Below the pieces are notes generated by a model. The model was not told where the DNA came from and ran no database searches. It was given only the letters and a program-made list of their open reading frames with translations. The position numbers and the translations under genes were made by a program. Shown here piece by piece: positions 20,494 through 28,382 of a DNA stretch of 41,242 nucleotides. Positions within the stretch are counted from its first letter, which is position 1, and each line of letters starts with the position of its first letter. The stretch is from a virus, in IMG/VR virus record IMGVR_UViG_3300046794_000603, positions 1-41,242 of that record. One strand, given 5' to 3'.

Positions 20494-20582
20494 GGTGGAT
20501 TTATTTCGTGTGGGAAGATGCACAAGGCCAAATGAATTTCGATTGGCTCCTCGTGAGAGAAGCCAGCACCGATTACATTTAG
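20490..20582 (+). CDS. Tiny ORF after the helicase (30 aa)
   Basis: Starts in an ATGA overlap with the helicase stop and reads MRWIYFVWEDAQGQMNFDW to ...STDYI with TAG at 20580-20582. Aromatic-rich. It meets the end of the convergent endolysin gene with a 4-base overlap, so no terminator separates the two strands. Support is the overlap only. Confidence 0.4.
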   Translation: MRWIYFVWEDAQGQMNFDWLLVREASTDYI

Positions 20583-21205
20583 GGCTGCCACACCAGCACT
20601 TCGGGGTCCCCGGAGTCCTCAATGCATGCCTCAGCGTTGAGGAGCAGCTCCTTGTTCAGCGCGTTCCGCTTGATAAGACTCCCCGCTTCAGGGGTCATCT
20701 TGCACTCCGCCGCCGCGCCTTTGAAGTCCTCAGCGGCAAGCGCGCGACAGCACTTCGGGAACTTGGAGACAAGCCCCTCAAAACCAAGCGCCCACACCAT
20801 ACTCAGGACGGCCAGCTGAGCGTCGGCCGGCCACTCCTCAAAAGCCGGGAACTTCTTCGCCAGCTGCGTGTTGAAGCCGTCAAGCCGGGCGTCAATCAGG
20901 GCGTCCACATGCTCGTCGTGAAGCCGGATGTTGTTCTCCGGAATCTTGATGGCGTGCGTCCACCCCTCTGAGGCGCTGCGGGGGTCGTTCTTGACGGCGT
21001 GCCAGGCCTTCAAGACCTCGTCGTTCGTCGCCCTGCGCCAGCTTGGAATCAGGCACCACGGGAGCTTGAGGGCATCCTCGACAGGGTCAATCTTGCACCC
21101 CATAGCCGTGGTGATGAGGTTCTTCACGTCGGCGTAGGGGAAGTTCAGAATCCCCTCAAGATCCTTGTTGTAGGCCCGCCAAGCCTTGTAGACCGCGGCC
21201 CTCAC
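20579..21205 (-). CDS. Lysozyme-like endolysin (208 aa), GTG start
   Basis: The GTG at 21205 overlaps the previous stop as GTGA; the long upstream extension is antisense-like and was dropped. The N-terminal half has FPYADVKNLITTAMGCKIDPVEDALKLPW, matching the usual YLDxxGLxTxGxGxxIDP region of phage lysozyme-like muralytic enzymes, although the glycine-rich GVGN is changed to AMGC. The C-terminal half has EWPADAQLAVLSMVWALG and DFKGAAAECK...IKRNALNKELLLNA, the helical core of that group. It follows holin-like and lipoprotein genes, so it should degrade peptidoglycan at lysis. The catalytic residue was not assigned. Confidence 0.68.
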   Translation of the reverse strand: MRAAVYKAWRAYNKDLEGILNFPYADVKNLITTAMGCKIDPVEDALKLPWCLIPSWRRATNDEVLKAWHAVKNDPRSASEGWTHAIKIPENNIRLHDEHVDALIDARLDGFNTQLAKKFPAFEEWPADAQLAVLSMVWALGFEGLVSKFPKCCRALAAEDFKGAAAECKMTPEAGSLIKRNALNKELLLNAEACIEDSGDPEVLVWQP

Positions 21206-21396
21206 GTCTTCACCGGCCCAAACTTCGCATCCTCGTAGGCGTCGGCCACCGCGTCCGCCGAGTCGAGCAGGGCCTCCAACTCCGCCGCTGGATTCTTGCC
21301 CGAGTTCAATAGCTCGGTCGCCCACGCGATAATCACCTTCTCCGCCAGCGGGGCTGCCAACGGCAGGAGCGCAATAACTTCGTCTTCGAAACTCAT
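21202..21396 (-). CDS. Small lysis-cassette protein (64 aa)
   Basis: Starts MSFEDEVIALLPLAAPLAEK with a strong AGGAGG 6 bases upstream. One moderately hydrophobic helix (VIALLPLAAPLAEKVIIAWATELL) and an acidic tail. Too polar for a sure membrane span. It overlaps the endolysin GTG and the lipoprotein gene by 4 bases each. Possibly an antiholin or endolysin partner; not recognised. Confidence 0.65.
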   Translation of the reverse strand: MSFEDEVIALLPLAAPLAEKVIIAWATELLNSGKNPAAELEALLDSADAVADAYEDAKFGPVKT

Positions 21397-21632
21397 TTGG
21401 GGCCTCCTGCATCGGCACGCTCAGTAACAGTGATGACATCAACGCAAGCGTGGTTGTAAGCCACCGCCACTTTGCATCGGCAGATGTCCGCTTCCGCGCG
21501 GGTAGCGGCCTTGTCGATGCATAGCTTCTGCTCTTCTGCATACTTGACCGCGATGCCCGCATTTCCGGCGCACGCCATGGCGAAGCATCCGCCAATCAGG
21601 GCGCCCACTGCGATTCCAAAACTGAGTTTCAT
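21393..21632 (-). CDS. Lipoprotein, spanin-like candidate (79 aa)
   Basis: A basic MK start, a hydrophobic core (FGIAVGALIGGCFAMA) and the lipobox FAMAC predict a lipidated Cys at residue 21. The mature part is short, with four cysteines (KLCIDKAATRAEADICRC, NHACVDV) and a polar end. In a lysis cassette, a small outer-membrane lipoprotein could be the o-spanin component. No inner-membrane i-spanin partner is evident, so the role stays open. Confidence 0.65.
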   Translation of the reverse strand: MKLSFGIAVGALIGGCFAMACAGNAGIAVKYAEEQKLCIDKAATRAEADICRCKVAVAYNHACVDVITVTERADAGGPK

Positions 21633-21832
21633 TTAGGGTCTTCTTTCTTGGGCTCAATCAGAGCGCGGCCAAGCCCGGTGGCTAGCGCCGTCAACGTGGC
21701 GAGCACCGGCACCAACCAAGTGCTCGCGTCCGCGGGGTACCGCTTTGCAATCGCCACACTACCCCAAACGGCAACGATGGTGACCACGAGGCTAATCAGT
21801 GTCTGGCCTCTCCCTAGGAACCATTCCTTCAT
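21629..21832 (-). CDS. Holin-like protein, two membrane spans (67 aa)
   Basis: Residues 11-29 (TLISLVVTIVAVWGSVAIA) and 38-57 (TWLVPVLATLTALATGLGRA) are two membrane helices. A short loop with RYPADAS separates them and the tail is charged (EPKKEDPK). Size and topology are those of small phage holins that release or activate the endolysin. ATGA overlaps on both sides place it in the lysis cassette. Confidence 0.7.
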   Translation of the reverse strand: MKEWFLGRGQTLISLVVTIVAVWGSVAIAKRYPADASTWLVPVLATLTALATGLGRALIEPKKEDPK

Positions 21833-22071
21833 GGCAAACCTCTACCTGATTTGGGAACCCTCGTGGCACGAACGTCATACCACTTCCGAACGCATGCCCG
21901 CCAAAGCGCTTGACCTGCAAGCGAGACAAAGCCGCAAGCAAAGGCGATGGCAACTTTTCCACCAACGTCCACAACGGCGGCCGGCATGAATGCTCCAAAT
22001 AATGCGGCGGTAACCGTCGCAAATACGTTGTGTTCTGAAAGGCGCATTTCGTTAGGATGTGTCTCAGTCAT
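21829..22071 (-). CDS. Second holin-like membrane protein (80 aa)
   Basis: A GGAG 7 bases upstream supports the ATG at 22071. After a polar N-terminus come two hydrophobic segments, FATVTAALFGAFMPAAVV and VAIAFACGFVSLAGQALW, then a basic C-terminal tail (RKWYDVRATRVPKSGRG). Two small membrane proteins in a row before the endolysin suggest a holin/antiholin or two-component pinholin system. It is the first gene of the lysis cassette, 107 bases after the tailspike. That gap is AT-rich near its right end, but I could not assign a clear promoter. Confidence 0.68.
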   Translation of the reverse strand: MTETHPNEMRLSEHNVFATVTAALFGAFMPAAVVDVGGKVAIAFACGFVSLAGQALWRACVRKWYDVRATRVPKSGRGLP

Positions 22072-22178
22072 TGTAGCACTCCGTGGCGAACGCGGGCGGT
22101 GGTTGGTAAGAAAGTCGAAAGGCCACGCGCGCTTACATGTATATTACACTAGCATACAATCTATAATTTTGCAGGCCC

Positions 22179-25079
22179 TCAAGTGATATGCCGGAGCTCG
22201 GCTCCGTCTCCGGCCATGCCCCATGTCGCCGCCGCCGGGATGGTATTCGTGACGGCGCCCGTCGTGGTCTTTACGATGACGCTGAAGCCACCCGTCGTAT
22301 TGTTGAAGAACGTCTTCATGCCGGTCGGGTTGAGGGGCACGGTCACTGTCCGATTGGCCGTCAATGCGCCGGTGAAAATGAACTTCCCACTGAGGTACTG
22401 GTCGGCCGTGATGGCCTGGTTCGCATCCGCCATGGGGATGGTAATCTTCTTGAACACGGCGCGCGGCATGATGTTCCACTCGATGTCCGCCGTGGACGTC
22501 GGAGTAATAATCAGTGCCTCCACGCCGGGGAACACGCCGAAGCTGTTGAACGAGGCCTCGAACGTTGGGGCGTGCACACTCATCGCGTAGTTAGGGTCGA
22601 TGATGCGCATGTCGAAGCAATAGTTGCCGGGGGCGACCGGAGAGGTGAAGGGGCCGTGCCAACCAAGCGAGGTGCCGGGGAACGTAATGTCGCACCGGTG
22701 GAAAAAAATAATACCATCCTCGGCGTGGATGACCGGGCCCGTGCCGGTAGCAACCAGCAGGCTGCAGCCGCTGATGGTAACGGCCCCACATCGAATGAGG
22801 CCGATGCTACTCAGGGGGTTTACGAACCCGCCGCCTTCATCCGATATCGAGAGGCCGTTGACGACAAGATTGGCGGCCGTAATGGCGAGGATGCCATACT
22901 GCGTGTTGTCGATGTAATAGCCATTCTGGATAACAGTTGCACTCAAGCAAAGCAGGCCGTATCGAAAAGCCGTGATGCGGCAATCGTCAGCGCTGGACTC
23001 GTAGGCGCTGTCGCCCATGTTGATGCCGATGCGGGCAAGGTCGGGAGTCGACGCCGCCGCGTAGATGCGTTTTAGATATAGGTTGAAACAATTGTTCTCG
23101 CAGAAGACGCCCGTTTTTCCGATGAGACTCAAGTCGTGAATGATTGACTCGTTCACCGTTTGCAGCTCGAGAGCCGGACCCGCCGGGCTGAAGATGTTTA
23201 GGTTGCTTATCTCGATGTGCGAGAGCGCAGTGTACGGCGCCTGCGTCGACGTCGGCGCCCAGTGCTGGGGCCACGAGGTCTCCACTGCAGGCAATGCCGA
23301 CGCCTTCGTAATGATGGCCCGGTAGTTGTTGAACGCGCCAGATGTAATCTGGAAGTCGGCCATCAAGGTGGTCAGACCGTCAATGGGGGGTGGCACCGTC
23401 GGAGGCGTGTACACCTGGGTGTAGTTGGCGCTCCCGTCAAACTGGTTTCTCACCGTCTTAGAGACGCGCAGGTAGCCGATGTTTGCGGTGGCCACCACAT
23501 TGCTGAAGCCCGTTCCGAAAAAGTCGCTGAATCCGACCCCGAGATTCACGCTCTCCCAATCGGCCTGCACTATACTGCCAACCGCGGTGAGGAACGACAG
23601 CTTCCAGCCGTTGACGAAGGTTCGCATGAAGCCGCGCCCGACATTGAATTCGAACCAAACCCACTGGCCTTTGGGGAATCCGGTCCAGGCTCCGGACGGT
23701 GCGAAGTTGGCGTTCACATAGCCCGTCGTCGACACGTGGACGCGGGTGGAGCAGCCACTGTTGCTGCCATCCATTGTGCACATAAATGCATTGGAATGAG
23801 CGCCTGGCGCAATGGCTGGATCGCTAGGGAACCGCTTCCCAGCGCTGCTGAAAAGCACTCCGCCTTCGGGTGTTGCCGGGTCAACCCACACCATCATCTC
23901 GACGGTGAACTCGGTGAAGCCGTCGACATCGACCCCCATCCCAAACTCGCGAAACTTCATAAACGGTTCGTTATTCGTAGCGAGGTTCGTCTCGATGTGA
24001 ATGCTTTTAGCTAAACTCGCGAATCCGTTGCCCACGATTGGCGGCATCGGCAGTTGGTAATTGCTCGCGTGCAGGCCGGGGCCGGCGCCCATAGAGGCGG
24101 CATCAAGGTACGAACTGTACATGCCGTCGCCTCCGATGACGGCGCCGCTTTGCTTGATTTGCACCGGGGTCACAAGACGGTACCGACCCCGCGGGAAGTG
24201 GACCGGTCGCATGTTGTACGGGAGCCCCGCGAGCGCCGGGTTGTATGCGTCGTCGAGAGCTTTTTGCACGACGGCCGATGTGTCGATGTTGCCGGTGCGG
24301 TCGCACTCGTACCCCGGACTCCCGATGACGATGGTGCCGCCAAACCGGATGAACGGGTCGATGTGGAGATTCGCGTTAGGGTCAATCTCACCGATGACGT
24401 AATCGGCCGGCTCCGGATTCAGGGAACGAATCACGCGCGCGTTCGTGTCGAGCACCGCGTAAGCTTTTGCCCCCGTCGCAGTCAACCCAATCAGGGAGCC
24501 CGGCACCGTTGCACCCACGCCGGCGTAAAGCGTAAAGGTGTTTGCGAGCGCCGGGAAGAGGGCCACGCCCCATCCCTTGCCCGTGTTGAGCAGTGCAGCG
24601 GGAAGCGCCTTCGTGATGTTGTCGGCCGTAGAGGCGGAGTTCGCGCCGGTGATTCCGTCTCCCGCGGAGAGCGCACTTGTAGTGAAGGCGAGGATGGTTC
24701 CGGCGCCGCCGCCAGCGCCTCCCCCTTTGGACTCAAGGAAGTTATTTGCGGTGATGCTACTACTAGAGGAATCCGTGACCGTGACCACCAGACTTATGCC
24801 GGCAAGAACGGACGCGTCGCTTACCAGCGTGGACGCCGGAAACGGAATGCGCCAACCGTTGTACTGGCCCGGTTGCCAACTAAACGACTGTTGATGCAGG
24901 CCCGGATACCCGGGCGCAATCAGCGTGAACTCCGCCCGCTGAATCCACTTGGTGGATTGCAAGGCAAATATCAAGTCGTTGCCCGGCGTGAACAGCCCGA
25001 TATCTCCGGCCGCCAAGTTCACGGGGGCGAGGATGCCATCTTGGATGCTAATCAGAGCGTTGGCGGCGGTGAGGCTCAT
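22179..25079 (-). CDS. Tailspike: shared anchor, beta-helix with a LamG-like insert (966 aa)
   Basis: Residues 1-118 are the same module as the N-terminus of the protein at 35785-36807, probably the virion attachment part. From about 263 (NIDTSAVVQKALDDAY...VHFPRGRYRL) a pectate-lyase-like right-handed beta-helix starts. A region at about 370-545 (FTVEMMVWVDP, GQWVWFEFNVG) looks like an inserted LamG/concanavalin-type carbohydrate-binding domain. The helix resumes (ISNLNIFSPAGPALEL...) and ends near residue 870. A C-terminal beta domain follows (LTANRTVTVPL, NNTTGGFSVIVKTTTG). It would recognise and perhaps cleave host surface polysaccharide. Catalytic residues not assigned. Confidence 0.85.
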   Translation of the reverse strand: MSLTAANALISIQDGILAPVNLAAGDIGLFTPGNDLIFALQSTKWIQRAEFTLIAPGYPGLHQQSFSWQPGQYNGWRIPFPASTLVSDASVLAGISLVVTVTDSSSSSITANNFLESKGGGAGGGAGTILAFTTSALSAGDGITGANSASTADNITKALPAALLNTGKGWGVALFPALANTFTLYAGVGATVPGSLIGLTATGAKAYAVLDTNARVIRSLNPEPADYVIGEIDPNANLHIDPFIRFGGTIVIGSPGYECDRTGNIDTSAVVQKALDDAYNPALAGLPYNMRPVHFPRGRYRLVTPVQIKQSGAVIGGDGMYSSYLDAASMGAGPGLHASNYQLPMPPIVGNGFASLAKSIHIETNLATNNEPFMKFREFGMGVDVDGFTEFTVEMMVWVDPATPEGGVLFSSAGKRFPSDPAIAPGAHSNAFMCTMDGSNSGCSTRVHVSTTGYVNANFAPSGAWTGFPKGQWVWFEFNVGRGFMRTFVNGWKLSFLTAVGSIVQADWESVNLGVGFSDFFGTGFSNVVATANIGYLRVSKTVRNQFDGSANYTQVYTPPTVPPPIDGLTTLMADFQITSGAFNNYRAIITKASALPAVETSWPQHWAPTSTQAPYTALSHIEISNLNIFSPAGPALELQTVNESIIHDLSLIGKTGVFCENNCFNLYLKRIYAAASTPDLARIGINMGDSAYESSADDCRITAFRYGLLCLSATVIQNGYYIDNTQYGILAITAANLVVNGLSISDEGGGFVNPLSSIGLIRCGAVTISGCSLLVATGTGPVIHAEDGIIFFHRCDITFPGTSLGWHGPFTSPVAPGNYCFDMRIIDPNYAMSVHAPTFEASFNSFGVFPGVEALIITPTSTADIEWNIMPRAVFKKITIPMADANQAITADQYLSGKFIFTGALTANRTVTVPLNPTGMKTFFNNTTGGFSVIVKTTTGAVTNTIPAAATWGMAGDGAELRHIT

Positions 25080-25107
25080 TGCGGGAGGACTCCAGATTCA
25101 ACGCGGT

Positions 25108-25533
25108 TTAGAAGAGGAGAACGCCCGTGGTCGTTGTGCCGGTTTGCCGCACGATGGCAATGGCCAGCGGATACATGGTGCCGGCCAAAATACCGCCCAA
25201 CGTGACGTCGGCCGTGGCATCCGCGAGTCGCACCACGAGAACCCCCGTAGTCGTTGCCCAAAAGTAGCGGGTGCACACGTTGAGAACCTGGTCCCCGCCG
25301 CCAACAGAAAGGGCCACGCCATCACGCGCCGCTTCATTGGACGTCCGCAGGCGTCCGCGCCGGTCCGTCCGCATGTTGCTCTGGCGCCCCTGCCCACCCG
25401 GCGCGGTGTTGTTGGCCGCCCCCTGGGCCCACACGTCCGGAGAGGCTTGCGCCACTGGGCCGGGCGCCGTCGCGGACTTCGCGGCAACGTTCAGCCCCTC
25501 ACCATCATACGACCCGCTGATTCCTGAACTCAT
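25108..25533 (-). CDS. Tail-associated structural protein (141 aa)
   Basis: AGGAGG lies about 9 bases before the ATG at 25533. The first 60 residues are Gly/Ala/Ser-rich and disordered. The rest is beta-rich (VLNVCTRYFWATTTGVLVVRLADA, YPLAIAIVRQTGTTTTGVLLF), typical of small tail or head-fibre proteins next to tailspikes. It overlaps the ejection-protein stop as ATGA. Possibly a spike adaptor; family not recognised. Confidence 0.7.
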   Translation of the reverse strand: MSSGISGSYDGEGLNVAAKSATAPGPVAQASPDVWAQGAANNTAPGGQGRQSNMRTDRRGRLRTSNEAARDGVALSVGGGDQVLNVCTRYFWATTTGVLVVRLADATADVTLGGILAGTMYPLAIAIVRQTGTTTTGVLLF

Positions 25534-28382
25534 TTCTTCGCTCCTCCTAAGTCGCCCGCCGGTTCAAACATTCCAGAAGTCATTGTAGCAAGTTTCAGTG
25601 GCTTTTGCGTCGAGCCGCGGCTCTTTCCGCCGGGAGCTCCGGGTCCTCCGGTAGAGGGCTTGGGTGCGTAAATCATTTGCGCCTGCTGAATGAGGTCCGC
25701 CTGGAGAGAAGCAGTGGTAGGAACATCGAAAAGGATGCCCAACCGAATCGCCGTCTGGTACGGCACCGGATGAATCCGCGATGCGCACTCCAGTTGCACT
25801 CGCTGCTGCGCTTCCGCAAAGTACGCGGGGTAGACGTTCTTCATGACGTCCGCTTCCACCAATCCTCCGTGGCCGCGCATGACATCCCGGAAAATATCTT
25901 CGGGGCCGGCTTCAACAGCGTCCTTCGCTTTCAAGAAGGTCACCATCTCCGGCCCACTGGCGGACTTCTTCACATTGGGGGTCCACGTCGGCTCGGCCTT
26001 CGCGCCCGTGAAGCTGGCGGGAAGCTTGGTGCCCAAATACTTCACCGCGGCAACACTCTTTTGATTCACGGCCTCGGCAATCTCCGGCGCGTGGCTTGTC
26101 AGACTCGCGGTCTGTTTCTGCATGTGCGCCGCCACCCTCTCAGGCGCCGCGTTCATGGCCATCACGCGCTCGGCTTCCTTGTTGAACCGCGCCTGCGAAT
26201 AGTCCTTCTTAGCGATGGGAATTACCTTCGCAGGAGAGCTACTCAATGCAGACTTGATGGTCGAGTCCAGCCGCGCCATTGAGCCGGCATGCGCCTCGCT
26301 CATTCCGCCAAGTGTCCCGAGTTTATCGAGGAGCACTGCGAGAGTAGCATTACCCCTCTGACGAATCTGGTGGTGTGCCGCCCCTAACAGCATCCCACCA
26401 ATCCCGCCCGCGATTCCGTGTCCTGCTGCTTCCCCGACATGTTCGCCAAGGTTCATCCCCATTAGGCCCGCCGCCATATCACTAGGCGATGCCAGACGGT
26501 TCCGGAGCTTCGCAGTGAGCGCACCTTCAGCTGTTTCATTGATAAAGCGTATTTCGCTGAATCTTGTCTTCGCAGCTTGGTAATCGGCCAGCCAACTTGT
26601 GTTGCCGGCCTCTTTGGCCGCGTTTTCGCCGGCCCGCATGATGGTGTCTTCAATCGTCCGGCCAGCAGCCTTGATGCCCTGCGCCCGTACGGTGTCCGTG
26701 TTCCAATTGATGGTGCGTTCCAAACCGCGCCGCTGGTCCAGCATCTCGCGAATGGGGATTTCATACTCACCAATTTCGCGGCCCGCCATCTCCGGAGCCG
26801 CCATGGCGCGCGGCCCGTAAATGTCCGCAATCTCCTTTATCTTGGAGCGAATCTCTCCGGCCGCAGAAGCGAATCCTAAATGGGACTCGAATTGCTTGGC
26901 ACGGGCTTCCAATGCTTGGAGCGCGTCCTCTACGCGAACTCCTTTGGCGCCGACCTTGTCGACCATCTCAGAGAGCCCATCAATCGCCGATGATTCGGCT
27001 TTCGCGGCTTTGGCGGCAATCTTCTCAATGTTGTCGCCCGCGCTGACGATGCCTTCCGTTCGAAGCCGGTCGGCAATCCGCTTAGGCGCGTCCGTGCCGC
27101 CAAAGCGTTCCTTCATCTCTTTGATGATGCCCTGGTTCTTCGGACTCAATGCGCGGATATATTGCTCGTCCGCCGCGTTGGCAATCTTCTCTTCGAAGGG
27201 TGCGTGCTCGCCGAAAGCGCTCAGGGCCTTCCCGAACACTGGCTCCGCGGCGCCCAAAGCCCCGCCAATTGCTCCGGCGAGAAGTGCGCCGTGCCCGGCC
27301 GCCGATATAAATGACTCGGCTGTCAAGTCCCGGTTTGCGAGCGTCGCACTCGACACCTCTTGGCCGGCGCCCCAAAGGCCGCCCTCGACCATGGCCTGTG
27401 TCGCGGAGCGGATGGCCTTTTGGCCGGCTCGCGAGAGCAACTTCTCTGCGGATGTGCCCACGAGTTTGGCCGCGACTTGCGCCGCCATCTCGCCGCCGGC
27501 GCCAATGCCGCGCGGAATGGTCCCCAAAATAGAGCCAAGTCCGAGCTCGTCGCCGACGAACATGGGGGCGACGGCGCCGACAATCTCCGACCCCATTGAG
27601 ATACCGGGGTTAGCACTCTGAATCCCAGAAAGGTGCCCTCGGACTTTCTCGGCTGCGTGTTCTCCGCCGAGGAGGCGCGCAGCTCCAACGGCCAACGGGT
27701 CAGAGAGGCCCGCAGTGAGTCCGCGCGCGGCGCCTTCGCCTGCGGCAGCCAGCCCTCCGCCGATTCCGCCGTACTCCTTCTGGAGCGCAGCATCCGCCGC
27801 CTCGGCCGCAGAAGCAAGTCTTCCTCCCTGCTTTAGGAATGCGCTTGCCTGCTCTGCGGGGATATCCTTGGGGAGCCCAGTCGCCGGGTCAATCCCAACG
27901 ATAGTCGAGCCGGCGTTCCAGCCGTACTTTCCACTACGCACCGCACCCGCAGCTTGTTCCGCGGGCACGTCATGCAGATTACCGTCGCGGTCAACAAGTT
28001 GGACCGTATGAGCGCCCGCCGCAGCATTTGGTGCTTCACGACTCGCCTGCTGGCTCGCATGTTCACGCGCCCACTCAGCCTCTTGTTTGGCATATGTCTT
28101 TTCTTGGTCCTTATGCAGTTGCTCCGCGTAAGCCGTCGCACTTTCCGGCGTGGCAAACTTGCCAAGGTGCGCCCCGGTCTTGTGATAGAGGTCGATGGCC
28201 TCGTCCTCAGAGAGCAGCTTTCCTTCTGGGCTTACGGTGGGGACGAGAATCTCTTTTCCGCCCTCCCCAAAGCTCATACTTCGAACGGTGCTGATGCTGC
28301 CATCGTCGTTCTTCGCGATGGGCCGGTGTAGTAGGTCGATGTTGCCGGCTTCGAGCGGGCCAGTCTTTTCAGGCTTGGGCAT
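25530..28382 (-). CDS. Large internal virion / DNA-ejection protein (950 aa)
   Basis: The N-terminus NIDLLHRPIAKNDDGSISTV...KEILVPTVSPEGKLLSEDEAIDLYHKTGAHLGKF is the repeat-like segment found at the start of many phage ejection or virion proteins. Residues about 200-400 are Ala/Gly-rich with alternating hydrophobic helices (AAGEGAARGLTAGLSDPLAV, GAIGGALGAAEPVFGK), and long amphipathic helices follow up to 800. The composition suits a protein released into the cell envelope at infection, like T7 gp16-type core proteins, but no lysozyme motif is seen. It directly follows two other large helical virion proteins. Confidence 0.75.
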   Translation of the reverse strand: MPKPEKTGPLEAGNIDLLHRPIAKNDDGSISTVRSMSFGEGGKEILVPTVSPEGKLLSEDEAIDLYHKTGAHLGKFATPESATAYAEQLHKDQEKTYAKQEAEWAREHASQQASREAPNAAAGAHTVQLVDRDGNLHDVPAEQAAGAVRSGKYGWNAGSTIVGIDPATGLPKDIPAEQASAFLKQGGRLASAAEAADAALQKEYGGIGGGLAAAGEGAARGLTAGLSDPLAVGAARLLGGEHAAEKVRGHLSGIQSANPGISMGSEIVGAVAPMFVGDELGLGSILGTIPRGIGAGGEMAAQVAAKLVGTSAEKLLSRAGQKAIRSATQAMVEGGLWGAGQEVSSATLANRDLTAESFISAAGHGALLAGAIGGALGAAEPVFGKALSAFGEHAPFEEKIANAADEQYIRALSPKNQGIIKEMKERFGGTDAPKRIADRLRTEGIVSAGDNIEKIAAKAAKAESSAIDGLSEMVDKVGAKGVRVEDALQALEARAKQFESHLGFASAAGEIRSKIKEIADIYGPRAMAAPEMAGREIGEYEIPIREMLDQRRGLERTINWNTDTVRAQGIKAAGRTIEDTIMRAGENAAKEAGNTSWLADYQAAKTRFSEIRFINETAEGALTAKLRNRLASPSDMAAGLMGMNLGEHVGEAAGHGIAGGIGGMLLGAAHHQIRQRGNATLAVLLDKLGTLGGMSEAHAGSMARLDSTIKSALSSSPAKVIPIAKKDYSQARFNKEAERVMAMNAAPERVAAHMQKQTASLTSHAPEIAEAVNQKSVAAVKYLGTKLPASFTGAKAEPTWTPNVKKSASGPEMVTFLKAKDAVEAGPEDIFRDVMRGHGGLVEADVMKNVYPAYFAEAQQRVQLECASRIHPVPYQTAIRLGILFDVPTTASLQADLIQQAQMIYAPKPSTGGPGAPGGKSRGSTQKPLKLATMTSGMFEPAGDLGGAKK

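Noticed and set aside
20579-21595. 338-codon version of the endolysin
   Set aside because: The first 130 codons are antisense-like low complexity covering two well-supported lysis genes; the GTG at 21205 with a GTGA overlap is the better start.
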